A DNA stretch of 64,000 nt. Origin: F1-60-MAGs104 sp964355975. Lineage in GTDB: Bacteria; Planctomycetota; Phycisphaerae; Phycisphaerales; SM1A02. Shown here piece after piece: positions 31,341 to 41,751 of this stretch. The position numbers were made by a program, and so were the translations under genes. Below the pieces are notes generated by a model. That model searched no databases. It saw only the letters and a program-made list of their open reading frames with translations, and was not told the origin of the DNA. The stretch covers positions 1-64,000 of the forward strand of contig CAYHFW010000007.1 of NCBI GenBank assembly GCA_964355975.1. The letters run 5' to 3'. Positions within the stretch are counted from its first letter, which is position 1. Each line of letters opens with the position of its first letter.

Positions 31341-33218
31341 ATGTCGCAACACTACGCGCGTACCTCTCGCCCCAACGACCTCGCATCGCGTCTCGATACA
31401 GGATTGCGCGCCGCAATCGTGACGGCGCTCGCCAGTTCAATCGGTGACGTGGCTGCAAAGGTCGATCCGCTCATCAAGAGTGCTGCGAACCCAAAGTTTG
31501 GTGACTTTCAAGCGAACTTCGCGATGGCGCTCGCAAAGTCGCTCGGCAAGAATCCGCGCGAGGTTGCGCAGGCGGTGATCAACGCCGCTCCACAATCTCT
31601 GCGCGATCTCTGCGAACCATTCGAGATTGCAGGACCAGGCTTCGTCAATGTTCGCCTGCGCCCTGAAGCACTTGCCGCTGCTCTCACGGCGATGGACAGT
31701 CCGGCATTGGGAGTCTCGAACGCCAACAACTCGCACACCGTTGCCGTCGACCTCTGCGGAGTCAACGTCGCAAAGCAAATGCACGTCGGACATCTGCGCG
31801 CAACAATCATCGGCGACACGATCGCGCGACTGTTCGAGCGACTCGGATGGAAAGTGCACAGACAAAATCATCTCGGCGATTGGGGACTGCCGATCGCGAT
31901 GACACTCGCCGCTCTTCGCCGCGCAAAGGTCGACATCGCACGCGTCACACTCGACGACCTCAACACGGCCTACCGCAACGCGCAGGCGCAGGGACGCGAC
32001 GACGCGCCCGGACTCGCCGCCGCACATGCGACTGGCGCTGGACCCCACCGCGTCGCTGAACTTGAAGCGCAGCACGAGGGTGCCGCCGCTGCTCTCGCCG
32101 ACGCGCATGACACACTTCGACGATTGCAATCAGGCGACGCTGCTGTGGTCGCGGACTGGCAGAAACTCATCGACGTGACGATGCGCGAGGTGTACGAGAC
32201 TGCGCAACTGCTGGGCGTTGATCTCAAAGACGAGCACAATCGCGGCGAGAGTTTCTTTCGCGACCGCCTCGCTCCGACAGTCGATGCGTTTGTCACGGCG
32301 AATCTCGCAGTGCGCGATGCGGGCGCTCTCATCGTGCGGTTCGAGGGCAGAGAGCGTCCTCTGCTGATTCAGAAATCGGATGGCACATCGCTCTACGCGA
32401 CCACCGACCTCGCAGCTGCGCGGTATCGCATTCAAGATCTTGGCGCTGAGCTCGTCGTCTACTGCGTTGATGCACGGCAACGCGACCACTTCAAAGATGT
32501 CTTCGACGCAGTTGCGCTCATTGGATGGACCAAGCGCAGCGGCGGCGATGATGCAGCGCTCGTGCATGTTCCGTTTGGCGCGGTGCTTGGCGCAGACAAG
32601 CGACCGCTCAAGACGCGCAGTGGCGAAAACTTCACGCTCAAAGCACTGCTCGACGAAGCGATCGCGCGCGGACGCCGCGAAGTGCATGCGCGAGCCGCGG
32701 TGGCCGACTCTCCCACCGCTTCACTCTCACACGCTGAACTTGACGCGATCGGACAAGCCGTCGGCGTTGCCGCGATCAAATACGCCGATCTTTCGAGCGA
32801 TGTCGGCCGCGACTATGTTTTCGATCTCGACCGAATGGTCTCATTCGAAGGTGACACCGGACCCTACGCGCAGTACGCGCACGCGCGCATCGCTGGCATT
32901 CTCGCCAAGGCTGCGGCACTCGGCGCAACGTCAGGCGCAATCGTGATCACAACGGCAGAAGAGCGCGCACTCGCACTGAATCTGCTGCGCTACGGCAGTG
33001 CGATCGAAGATGCTGCAGTGCAACTCGCCCCCAACCGTATCGCCGCGTTCATCTTCGAACTCGCAAACACCTTCAATGCCTTCTATCAAGCCTGCCCCGT
33101 GCTGCGCGGCGGCGATGAGTCGACGCGCGCATCACGATTGCACCTCTGCGACCTCACGCGGCGCGTCCTTGCTGATGCACTCTCAATCATGGCGATCGTC
33201 GCCCCACCAAGGATGTGA
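31341..33218 (+). CDS. argS: Arginyl-tRNA synthetase
   Basis: 625 residues, class I synthetase that charges tRNA-Arg in the cytoplasm. N-terminal Add-1 domain with NPKFGDFQANFAMALAKSLGKNPREVA, the HIGH-type motif CGVNVAKQMHVGHLRATIIGD near residue 148, NHLGDWGLPIAM, SDGTSLYATTDLAAARYR, and DKRPLKTRSGENFTLKALLDEA in place of KMSK, as is common in ArgRS. C-terminal anticodon-binding domain with YAQYAHARI and ANTFNAFYQACPVL. ATG at 31341 excludes a 48-codon extension that overlaps the hairpin. upp follows after three bases. Confidence 0.95.
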   Translation: MSQHYARTSRPNDLASRLDTGLRAAIVTALASSIGDVAAKVDPLIKSAANPKFGDFQANFAMALAKSLGKNPREVAQAVINAAPQSLRDLCEPFEIAGPGFVNVRLRPEALAAALTAMDSPALGVSNANNSHTVAVDLCGVNVAKQMHVGHLRATIIGDTIARLFERLGWKVHRQNHLGDWGLPIAMTLAALRRAKVDIARVTLDDLNTAYRNAQAQGRDDAPGLAAAHATGAGPHRVAELEAQHEGAAAALADAHDTLRRLQSGDAAVVADWQKLIDVTMREVYETAQLLGVDLKDEHNRGESFFRDRLAPTVDAFVTANLAVRDAGALIVRFEGRERPLLIQKSDGTSLYATTDLAAARYRIQDLGAELVVYCVDARQRDHFKDVFDAVALIGWTKRSGGDDAALVHVPFGAVLGADKRPLKTRSGENFTLKALLDEAIARGRREVHARAAVADSPTASLSHAELDAIGQAVGVAAIKYADLSSDVGRDYVFDLDRMVSFEGDTGPYAQYAHARIAGILAKAAALGATSGAIVITTAEERALALNLLRYGSAIEDAAVQLAPNRIAAFIFELANTFNAFYQACPVLRGGDESTRASRLHLCDLTRRVLADALSIMAIVAPPRM

Positions 33219-33221
33219 ACA

Positions 33222-33869
33222 ATGACAACAATGACAAGTTTGAGCGCGAATCTTCACATCTTTGACCATCCGCTGATTCATCACAAGCTCTCCTACATTC
33301 GAGATCGTCACACCAACACGCGCGACTTTCGCCGACTGCTGTCGGAGATCGCCACACTGATGACATTCGAAGTTTGCCGCGAGTTCGCGACGATTGATGC
33401 AGAGGTTGAGACGCCGCTCGAGCGCACGCATGTTCGCCGACTCGCTGCGCCAATCACGCTTGTGCCAGTGCTGCGCGCAGGTCTTGGCATGACACGCGGA
33501 GTGCTCGAAATGCTTCCTGAGGCGCGCGTGGGCCACATCGGTATTCGCCGCGACGAATCGACTGCGCTTCCGATTGGCTACTACACAAAGTTGCCCGCAG
33601 ACATTGCGGCGGGCCCAGTGATTCTGGTTGATCCGATGCTCGCGACGGGCGGCTCATGCGTGCACGCAGTCACGCTCTTGCGCGAAGCTGGATGCAATGA
33701 CATTCGAGTCGTCTGCCTCGTTGCCGCGCCCGAGGGGGTCGCGCGACTCGCGAGCGCGCATCCAACTGTGCGCATCTACGCCGCGGCACTCGACCGCGAA
33801 CTCGATGAAAACAAATACATCCGCCCTGGACTCGGTGACGCGGGCGACCGTTGCTACGGAACGGGTTGA
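33222..33869 (+). CDS. upp: Uracil phosphoribosyltransferase
   Basis: 215 residues, usual length. Converts uracil and PRPP to UMP in pyrimidine salvage. Visible are the N-terminal HIFDHPLIHHKLSYIRDRHTNTRDFRRLLSEI, the ITLVPVLRAGLGM segment, the PRPP-binding loop VILVDPMLATGGSCVHAV and the C-terminal YIRPGLGDAGDRCYGT. AAGGA lies eight bases upstream. Co-transcribed with argS (three-base gap). Confidence 0.96.
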   Translation: MTTMTSLSANLHIFDHPLIHHKLSYIRDRHTNTRDFRRLLSEIATLMTFEVCREFATIDAEVETPLERTHVRRLAAPITLVPVLRAGLGMTRGVLEMLPEARVGHIGIRRDESTALPIGYYTKLPADIAAGPVILVDPMLATGGSCVHAVTLLREAGCNDIRVVCLVAAPEGVARLASAHPTVRIYAAALDRELDENKYIRPGLGDAGDRCYGTG

Positions 33870-33914
33870 CCGACGCGCGGCGCACACGCGCCTTTCGCAC
33901 GCGCCACCCGCTGC

Positions 33915-34481
33915 TCAAGCATCTTTCTGCCATGCGACATCTGCGACACCGCGCGCAAGATTTGCGCGCCGCGACATCGCGAAGAACAGATCGCTGAGTC
34001 GATTGAGATACTGGATCGTCTCACCACCGAGTGGTTCGCTCTCGTTGAATGCAACCAACAATCTCTCGGCGCGCCGGCAAATCGTGCGAGCAACGTGCAA
34101 GTGTGCCGCGAGTGTCGTGCCGCCTGGCAAGACGAAGACTCGAATTGGCTCATTGGCGCCATCCATTTCATCGATGAATGCCTCAGCTTCTGCAACATGT
34201 CGCGCAGCAATTCGCGCCACGCGTGTCTCGGTCGAAGATCCAGCGGGGGTCGCGAGGTCAGCGCCGAGATCAAAGAGTCGCGACTGCAAGCGAATCAAGA
34301 TTTCGCGCATGCGCTTCTCAACCGCGTTCTCGCTCGCGCATGCAACGACACACATTCCGAGCCACGCGTTCAACTCGTCGACTGTTCCATACACCTCAAT
34401 GCGTGGATGATGCTTCATCACACGACCACCGCCGTAGAGTCCGGTCGATCCATCATCGCCTGTCTTGGTGTAGAGCTTCAT
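33915..34481 (-). CDS. PduO-type cob(I)alamin adenosyltransferase
   Basis: 188 residues from the ATG at 34481, which overlaps the upstream stop (ATGA). Transfers adenosyl from ATP to cob(I)alamin to make coenzyme B12. Motifs: MKLYTKTGDDGSTGLYGGGRV (ATP binding), IEVYGTVDELNAWLG, HVARTICRRAERLLVAF and the C-terminal YLNRLSDLFFAMSRRAN. All conserved positions I know are present. It is convergent with upp, ends 45 bases apart. Confidence 0.94.
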   Translation of the reverse strand: MKLYTKTGDDGSTGLYGGGRVMKHHPRIEVYGTVDELNAWLGMCVVACASENAVEKRMREILIRLQSRLFDLGADLATPAGSSTETRVARIAARHVAEAEAFIDEMDGANEPIRVFVLPGGTTLAAHLHVARTICRRAERLLVAFNESEPLGGETIQYLNRLSDLFFAMSRRANLARGVADVAWQKDA

Positions 34482-35413
34482 GCTGACTTTCCTTCTTCGT
34501 TGTGCATGACGAATTCTGGCGCAACTGTTCGAACGCCGTGCGCGTCGGCGACGGCAATGACGAATCCTTTGCGCAGTGCGGCTGCGCTGAATGTGCCGTC
34601 CTTCGAAAGAACGATCACGCCAATCTGTTGATCGCTCGTGGTGTGAAATCGCCGCTCGATGCGTGCGAGCACTTCGCGCGCAGCCTCGATCGGCGTCGCA
34701 CCTCGCCGCATGCACTCGACGGCGAGAAACGATCCACTCACTCCCATGATGAGTTCGCCGTTGCCAGTCGCAACGGCGCCGCCAACTTCAGGATCAACAT
34801 AGAGGCCGTGCCCTGGGATCGGCGAATCGCCAACACGTCCGACCATCTTGTACGGAAGGCCGCTCGTTGAACACGCGCCGGCCATCACTCCCGCCCTGTC
34901 GATCGCCAAGACTCCAATGGTGTCGTGCGGAACATGAATCTCGCCCAGCGCGTTCGTCGCAGCAACGGGAGCAGCTCCGACGACCTCGCCGCTGCGCCAC
35001 TTGCGCCATGCCTCGCGTGCATCTGCTGAGAGAAGATCGTTCGGTTCGCGGGGGGCAATCCCTGAAGCGTCTGCAAAAGAATCCGCCCCAGGGCCGGCGA
35101 GCATCACATGCTTGGTTCGCTCCATAACCAGCCGAGCCATCTGCGTCACATCGAGGTGTCGAGTCACGGCGCAGACCGCCCCGCACCGCTCGGGCGCCAA
35201 CATCACGCAAGCGTCAAGGCTCATCGCCCCAGAAGCATCTGGAATTCCTCCAAAACCGACTGAATCTACTGTCGGATCGCCTTCGGCCTCACGCGCAGCG
35301 GCGCAAACTGCGTCGAGCGCCGACCCCCCGCCGACGAGTGCCGGCCACGCCCCCGTGCACCCTCGGGCGGAAAAACTCCAAGTCGCCAACATCACTGGTT
35401 GAGTCGTTGCCAT
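34478..35413 (-). CDS. Asparaginase/glycosylasparaginase-type Ntn hydrolase
   Basis: 311 residues. Family T2 enzymes self-cleave to expose a threonine nucleophile: here HVPHDTIGVLAIDRAGVMAGACSTSG with Thr near residue 165. The binding segment PYKMVGRVGDSPIPGHGLYVDPEVGGAVATGNGE is nearly canonical. The N-terminal half has VGFGGIPDASGAMSLDACVML. Substrate could be glycosylasparagine, isoaspartyl peptides or asparagine. Translation is coupled to the adenosyltransferase. Start MATTQPVMLATWSF at 35413. Confidence 0.9.
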   Translation of the reverse strand: MATTQPVMLATWSFSARGCTGAWPALVGGGSALDAVCAAAREAEGDPTVDSVGFGGIPDASGAMSLDACVMLAPERCGAVCAVTRHLDVTQMARLVMERTKHVMLAGPGADSFADASGIAPREPNDLLSADAREAWRKWRSGEVVGAAPVAATNALGEIHVPHDTIGVLAIDRAGVMAGACSTSGLPYKMVGRVGDSPIPGHGLYVDPEVGGAVATGNGELIMGVSGSFLAVECMRRGATPIEAAREVLARIERRFHTTSDQQIGVIVLSKDGTFSAAALRKGFVIAVADAHGVRTVAPEFVMHNEEGKSA

Positions 35414-35534
35414 AAATCGGTTGGAGGGTAGCCAATCGACCGCGCGCGCTCGAGAAACCCAACGCAAAAAGATCAGAACTGCGCTGCCACCCCCCCAGAG
35501 AGTGCGTATCTCTTACTGCTGAGAAGCAAATTGC

Positions 35535-35564
35535 TTGCAAGCCTGCCGATTGTTTGAGTAGTAT
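35535..35564 (+). promoter_or_regulatory. Candidate sigma-70-type promoter for the prepilin pair
   Basis: TTGCAA (35535-35540) and TAGTAT (35559-35564) are separated by 18 bases. Downstream, 35591-35616 carry three 10-base-spaced GTTCAG units (GTTCAGGTTC, GTTCAGGTTG, GTTCAGCGTT). Start codon at 35679, so the leader would be about 105 bases. No other gene between 35414 and 35678. Confidence 0.5.
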
Positions 35565-35678
35565 TCAGAATCAGGTTCTTGGGGGTATTCGTTCAGGTTC
35601 GTTCAGGTTGGTTCAGCGTTTGAGATCGTTTTCAGATCACCAGTTTTCACACGACAGTTCTCCCAAGGTCACCCCACT

Positions 35679-36782
35679 ATGAAGAGTTTCACAAAGCGTG
35701 CATTCACCATCGTCGAGTTGCTCGTGGTCGTCGCGATCATCTCGCTCCTCATCGCCATCCTCTTGCCTGCAATCGGAAAGGCGAAAGACGGAGCGCTTGT
35801 CACACAGAGCATCGCAAACCTGAACAATTTGGGTAAGGCGAATGCGACCTACGGCGCAGACTGGCAAGATCGCCAGTTCACCGCGTGCGCAGATGACTTC
35901 GGCGCGGTCGCTGGAAACTGTGGCACCTACACCGGCTCGGTCGCCTGTCCAGCGCAGCAGATTCTCGGCTGGGATTCCACCGGCGGTCTCTGGGGCTACT
36001 GGCTCGGTGGAGGCCTCTGCCCAGGAAACTACCCAGGAAACTGCGGCAATTGGATCGTTTACTGGCCACAGGAATGGGCATCCACGAACGGATTCTTCGG
36101 CGCATGGCGCATGCCAAACGTGAAGGCGTTCAACGATTACGTCAACGGCAAGTTCTATGACAAGGTCTTTTGGGCACCGAAGGACAAGGTCTATCTCGAA
36201 AAGGCCGCTGATGCGTTTGCGAATCCTGGTGAGTTTTCAGTTCCGCCAAATCCTCCGATCTACTCAACCTATTGCTGGAGCCCAGCGGCGATGTGGTCAC
36301 CCGACGTCTTGAGTTCAACAACTCTCGACTGCGCAAATGCAGGCAAGCCACAAAACTGTGGACCAGGCGCATGGCGTTCACCAGCCGCGAGCCAGGCCTC
36401 TTACCCCGACCTCAAGACTCGCATGATTGAGCATCAGTGGCTGCAGAACAAGGAAGGTGGCGAGTACAACCCAGGTTTCGCTGGTCAGGTTCCTTGGATC
36501 TTCAATCAGGGATACAACTCAGCCCCTGCGACGCTTTACTTCGACGGTCACGTCACCATCGCTGGTGTTTCTGACGCGATGGAAGCGAATGCGCGCGCGA
36601 TGGGTCAAAATGCAAACAATACGAACATGTGCGCGCTGGGTCGGGGATTGTGGCACAAAGGCACCCCAATGGGCACCACCGGCTACTACAGCAACATCGG
36701 ATACGACATGTTGGTTTCGACCAACTATCACATCCTGACGACCGACGGTATCCAGGGACGCGACGTCACTGGCGCCAAGTAA
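35679..36782 (+). CDS. Type II-secretion/pilin-like prepilin protein, tandem copy 1
   Basis: 367 residues. N-terminus MKSFTKRAFTIVELLVVVAIISLLIAILLPAIGKAK is a type IV prepilin-like leader and helix; cleavage would precede the Phe after RA, with Glu at +5. The large globular domain is Trp/Gly-rich (WDSTGGLWGYWLGGGL, FGAWRMPNVKAFNDYVNGKFYDKVFWAPKD) and holds TLYFDGHVTIAGVSDAMEA, an xDGH element common in planctomycete prepilin families. Ends TTDGIQGRDVTGAK. A strong hairpin terminator follows. Closely paralogous to the next gene. Confidence 0.88.
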   Translation: MKSFTKRAFTIVELLVVVAIISLLIAILLPAIGKAKDGALVTQSIANLNNLGKANATYGADWQDRQFTACADDFGAVAGNCGTYTGSVACPAQQILGWDSTGGLWGYWLGGGLCPGNYPGNCGNWIVYWPQEWASTNGFFGAWRMPNVKAFNDYVNGKFYDKVFWAPKDKVYLEKAADAFANPGEFSVPPNPPIYSTYCWSPAAMWSPDVLSSTTLDCANAGKPQNCGPGAWRSPAASQASYPDLKTRMIEHQWLQNKEGGEYNPGFAGQVPWIFNQGYNSAPATLYFDGHVTIAGVSDAMEANARAMGQNANNTNMCALGRGLWHKGTPMGTTGYYSNIGYDMLVSTNYHILTTDGIQGRDVTGAK

Positions 36783-36816
36783 GTTCGGAATCAATCAGTT
36801 TTCAAGACGGTTTTCA

Positions 36817-36844
36817 AACCGGCGCCACGCGGCGCCGGTTTTTT
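36817..36844 (+). terminator. Rho-independent terminator after prepilin copy 1
   Basis: Perfect 10-bp stem AACCGGCGCC/GGCGCCGGTT with loop ACGC and a T-run. Lies 35 bases after the stop, between the two tandem copies, so copy 2 likely has its own promoter. Confidence 0.92.
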
Positions 36845-36916
36845 CTTGCGCACTTTCTGCGAATCTTGAGGCGCTGCTGTTGCGATCGCAAGCGATGCAG
36901 CGATAGGCTTGTAGTT

Positions 36917-38053
36917 ATGGTTATTCGACCTAAGACGTTTGCGCTGCGCGCATTCACAATCGTCGAGTTGTTGGTTGTGGTTGCAATCATCTCATTGCTC
37001 ATCGCGATTCTCTTGCCGGCGATTGGAAAGGCGAAAGAAGCCGCGCTCGTCACGCAGAGTGCAGCGAACCTGAACAATCTCGGCAAAGCGAATGCGACCT
37101 ATGGTGCAGATTGGCAAGATCGACAATTCACTGCGATCCCAGATGACTTTGGCGCGCCACCCGCAAACGGAAGTTGCGCGATCTATCAATCGCAAGTCGC
37201 ATGCCTTCCGCAGATGATCGCTGGTTGGGATGCGACTGGAGGACTCTGGGGATTCTGGATCGCCGGTCAACTCTGTCCCGCTGGATTCCCTGGTAACTGC
37301 GGCAACATTCCTGTCTACATCGCCAACGAGTGGAGTTATGCCAACGGCGTCTTTGGGTCGTGGAGATTGTGCAACTACAAGGCGTTCAACGATTACCTCA
37401 ACGGCAAGTATTACGATCCGGTTTTTTGGGCGCCGAAGGATCGCATGAATCTCGATGATGCAGCGCCAGCGCTCGCGTATCCCGGCGAGTTTTGTCCGCC
37501 AGGATCAACGGGCGGAAGTTCGATTCGCTCGACCTATGTGTGGAGTCCTGCGGCGATGTGGGCTCCCGATGTCATGTCATCGACGGTCGCCGAGTCGCCC
37601 AACGCAGGAAAACCAAATCAGTGTGGTCCTGGTGCGTACCGCGCGCCGGGTGCAGGAATGGCGACCTATCCCGATCTCAAAACACGCATGATTGAGCGCA
37701 TTTGGCTGCAAAACCGCGAGGGTGGCGAATACTGCAGCGCATTCACTCCCGATTCTCCGTGGCTCTTCAATCAGGGCTACAACTCGGCGCCGGTGTGCTT
37801 GTACTTCGACGGACACGTGCAGATGACTGGTGTCTCCGACGCGATGGAAGCGGATGCGCGCGTCAAGGGGCAGAATGCGACGAACACGAATGTCGCCGCC
37901 AATGCACGGGGACTCTGGCATCGCGGCACGCCACTCGGCGGAGACTTCAACGCCTACTACACAGCGCAGGCGTACGACCAACTCGTGAACACCGCGTTTC
38001 ATGTGCTCACGACCGACGGAATTCAAGGTCGCGATGTCGTTGGCGCGAAGTAG
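36917..38053 (+). CDS. Type II-secretion/pilin-like prepilin protein, tandem copy 2
   Basis: 378 residues. MVIRPKTFALRAFTIVELLVVVAIISLLIAILLPAIGKAKEA, then a domain collinear with copy 1: NLNNLGKANATYGADWQDRQFTA, WDATGGLWGFWIAGQL, AFNDYLNGKYYDPVFWAPKD, LYFDGHVQMTGVSDAMEADAR and the end TTDGIQGRDVVGAK. Insertions near FGAPPANGSCAIYQSQ and the Ca-like loops distinguish it. ATG at 36917 is preceded only by a weak AGG. Probably exported and assembled or retained as a pseudopilin-like structure. Confidence 0.88.
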   Translation: MVIRPKTFALRAFTIVELLVVVAIISLLIAILLPAIGKAKEAALVTQSAANLNNLGKANATYGADWQDRQFTAIPDDFGAPPANGSCAIYQSQVACLPQMIAGWDATGGLWGFWIAGQLCPAGFPGNCGNIPVYIANEWSYANGVFGSWRLCNYKAFNDYLNGKYYDPVFWAPKDRMNLDDAAPALAYPGEFCPPGSTGGSSIRSTYVWSPAAMWAPDVMSSTVAESPNAGKPNQCGPGAYRAPGAGMATYPDLKTRMIERIWLQNREGGEYCSAFTPDSPWLFNQGYNSAPVCLYFDGHVQMTGVSDAMEADARVKGQNATNTNVAANARGLWHRGTPLGGDFNAYYTAQAYDQLVNTAFHVLTTDGIQGRDVVGAK

Positions 38054-38244
38054 TTTTTCTGAGTGACGCAGGTCAGTCGGTGTGAGAGCGGCGGAATGCT
38101 TCACTCGGCGCTCAAACAGCCCTCGCCGAGCTGCGCAGACTTGCTCGGCTCAGGAACTCGCGCGAGCGAAGATTCCGCCGCGTTGACGCAAGCGAATCAC
38201 GCGTGAGAGCAACATCACGCCGAGTCACCAATCTCAGCAGCCCG

Positions 38245-39597
38245 TTAGGGACCGCCAAGGCCGGGAGCGGTCGGACCTTTTTCGGCGCCGACTGGGTTCG
38301 ATTTCTTTCCACCGAGCGGCTGCACCTTTGGCGCAGTTGGTGCCGCGACAGGGTCACTCGACTTGCGCGCATTCGGTGCGGCTTCTTGGACGGCGCCATC
38401 TTCGCTCGTCGTCACTGGCGCATCTGGATTGCTCGGTGCGGGTTCGGCGGGAGCGGATGTGGGAGAAGTTGCGAGAGGACTTTTCGCGAGTTGGTTTTCG
38501 TCGCGCGTAACAACTGCGTAGAGATTGCGATCACCTGCCGCGTTGAGCAGCCACGAGACATCGATCGCTTCTTCGGCAGGAGGGCGCTTGCTTGCTTCGA
38601 TCAGTTCGTCTTTCCACTCACGCCCCGACTTGCTGCGTGCGCGCACGAATTCTGCTTCCTTCGCGCCGATTCCAGTAAAGACAAGTTCGCCCTTCTCACT
38701 CGTTGTTGATCCGCGCCACGATCCAACTGCGCTCGCAGTGAACTTGGGACGCATGACGGCAACACCGTCTGCGATTGCGGCGGCATGAATAAGCGCGTCG
38801 TTTTCTGCCGAGAGCGCAAGAAAGAGATGCGTCGTTGAGCCGATGTTGGCCGCTGAGATGTCGAGTACTTCGGCGCCCACTGCGAGCCGTCCATCAAGTG
38901 GCATCTTCTTGTCTGCCTCAACACGCCATGATCGTCCGTGGTCGGTCGAGAGGGCAGACATCACACAGCGTGGCGCCCCCGCGACTGCGAAATCACGCGC
39001 GATGAAAAACATTCGCAATCGATCCGCGCCCGCACTGCAGACGCACGGATTCTCGGGGCCATCCATTGTTTCTGGCAACCCTTCAAATGTGCAGTACTCG
39101 AGTTCGCCCCATTGAAAACCACCATTCTGCGTGGTCGATCGGGCGATCGACCCGAACAGAGCCGGGTTGTCGGCTGGAAACTGCTGCACGAACAACCCGA
39201 TCGAAGTGTCAGAGAGCGGGATGAGTGTCGGCGATGAAGCCCCAGCAAAAATGGCTGGCGCGAACAGTTCTGTCGATTGCGTGAAGTAAGTCTGCACCGA
39301 GTCGCACCACGCCCCAACAGCGCCGCTGCGCGCCGCCTCGATGCGCAACGACCGCGCCATCGCGACTGCTGCCTTCGCCTCTGCCGCTGAATTGCTTTCG
39401 TTCGAGGGAGTTGCAGGCGAGTCGCTCGCGGGTGCATCCGCGGGCGCTGACTTGGATGGCGGCAACTTCCAACTCGCCGGCGGCTTCTTTTTCGGTGGAT
39501 CGCTCTGCGGTGTGGCTGTCGCGTGTGCCGCTGCGACTGCGGCCACGAGCGCCGCAGACGCGATGGTGCGTGTGATTGTGTTTCGCGCTGCGCTCAT
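38245..39597 (-). CDS. Exported protein with sialidase-like Asp-box element
   Basis: 450 residues from ATG 39597. Signal peptide MSAARNTITRTIASAALVAAVAAAHATA, then a Pro/Ala/Ser-rich linker (PPKKKPPASWKLPPSKSAPADAPAS). The core has an Asp-box (ALSTDHGRSWRVEADKK) and strand pairs such as LFVQQFPADNPALFGSIARST, suggesting a beta-propeller with BNR-type blades. The C-terminus is a low-complexity Pro/Ala/Lys tail. Longer upstream starts give no signal peptide. Convergent with prepilin copy 2. Ligand unknown. Confidence 0.7.
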   Translation of the reverse strand: MSAARNTITRTIASAALVAAVAAAHATATPQSDPPKKKPPASWKLPPSKSAPADAPASDSPATPSNESNSAAEAKAAVAMARSLRIEAARSGAVGAWCDSVQTYFTQSTELFAPAIFAGASSPTLIPLSDTSIGLFVQQFPADNPALFGSIARSTTQNGGFQWGELEYCTFEGLPETMDGPENPCVCSAGADRLRMFFIARDFAVAGAPRCVMSALSTDHGRSWRVEADKKMPLDGRLAVGAEVLDISAANIGSTTHLFLALSAENDALIHAAAIADGVAVMRPKFTASAVGSWRGSTTSEKGELVFTGIGAKEAEFVRARSKSGREWKDELIEASKRPPAEEAIDVSWLLNAAGDRNLYAVVTRDENQLAKSPLATSPTSAPAEPAPSNPDAPVTTSEDGAVQEAAPNARKSSDPVAAPTAPKVQPLGGKKSNPVGAEKGPTAPGLGGP

Positions 39598-39639
39598 GCA
39601 ACGAATCGTACGGATGGATTCATCGTGATGACAAAAGAA

Positions 39640-39669
39640 AAGACCCCGCCCATTTCTGGGTGGGGTCTT
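39640..39669 (-). terminator. Rho-independent terminator after groEL
   Basis: On the minus strand AAGACCCCACCCA pairs with TGGGCGGGGTCTT (one G-T pair) around GAAA, followed by TTTCTTTTG. It lies 63 bases beyond the groEL stop. Confidence 0.9.
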
Positions 39670-39731
39670 GCAAGTCGACCAGTGCGGCACGCGGGGAGAC
39701 GCTCCCGATGGCGCAATCTGAGTCGATTCGA

Positions 39732-41366
<1,635 letters not shown>

Positions 41367-41420
41367 TGAAGACTCCGTATGGATTGATGTGTCTGAGTGA
41401 GTGTGAGTGGAGAAACAGAA

Positions 41421-41711
41421 TTAGTCGATCACGCCCAAGACATCTTCTTCGGTCATGATGAGGAAGGTCTCGCCGTCGATCTTGATTTCGGTGCCTGAGT
41501 AGGTCGTGAAGAGCACGGTGTCGCCCTTCTTCACTGAGAAAGGCATGTACTTGCCAGTGTCCTTGTTGAGGATTCCCGATCCGAGTGCCACGATCTTGCC
41601 TTGCTTTGGCTTGTCCTTGGCGGACTCAGGAAGGAAGATTCCAGAATCGGTCTTGGTCTGCGCCTCATTGCGCTTGACGATGATCTTGTCTCCGAGTGGT
41701 CGAACTTTCAT
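41421..41711 (-). CDS. groES: Co-chaperonin GroES
   Basis: 96 residues. KVRPLGDKIIVKRNEAQTKTDSGIFLPESAKDKPKQGKIVALGSG, the mobile loop, and KKGDTVLFTTYSGTEIKIDGETFLIMTEEDVLGVID are all typical. No CIRCE inverted repeat (TTAGCACTC type) is seen upstream. The receiver-like gene ends 40 bases upstream and may share the transcript. Confidence 0.98.
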   Translation of the reverse strand: MKVRPLGDKIIVKRNEAQTKTDSGIFLPESAKDKPKQGKIVALGSGILNKDTGKYMPFSVKKGDTVLFTTYSGTEIKIDGETFLIMTEEDVLGVID

Positions 41712-41751
41712 GTGTGTGCCTTTCTATAAAAACTGCTGTCAGAAACTGGAC

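Noticed and set aside
35583..35620. Short CRISPR-like or iteron origin
   Set aside because: Only three 10-base units with no replication gene or AT-rich unwinding region nearby; better read as a promoter-associated repeat.
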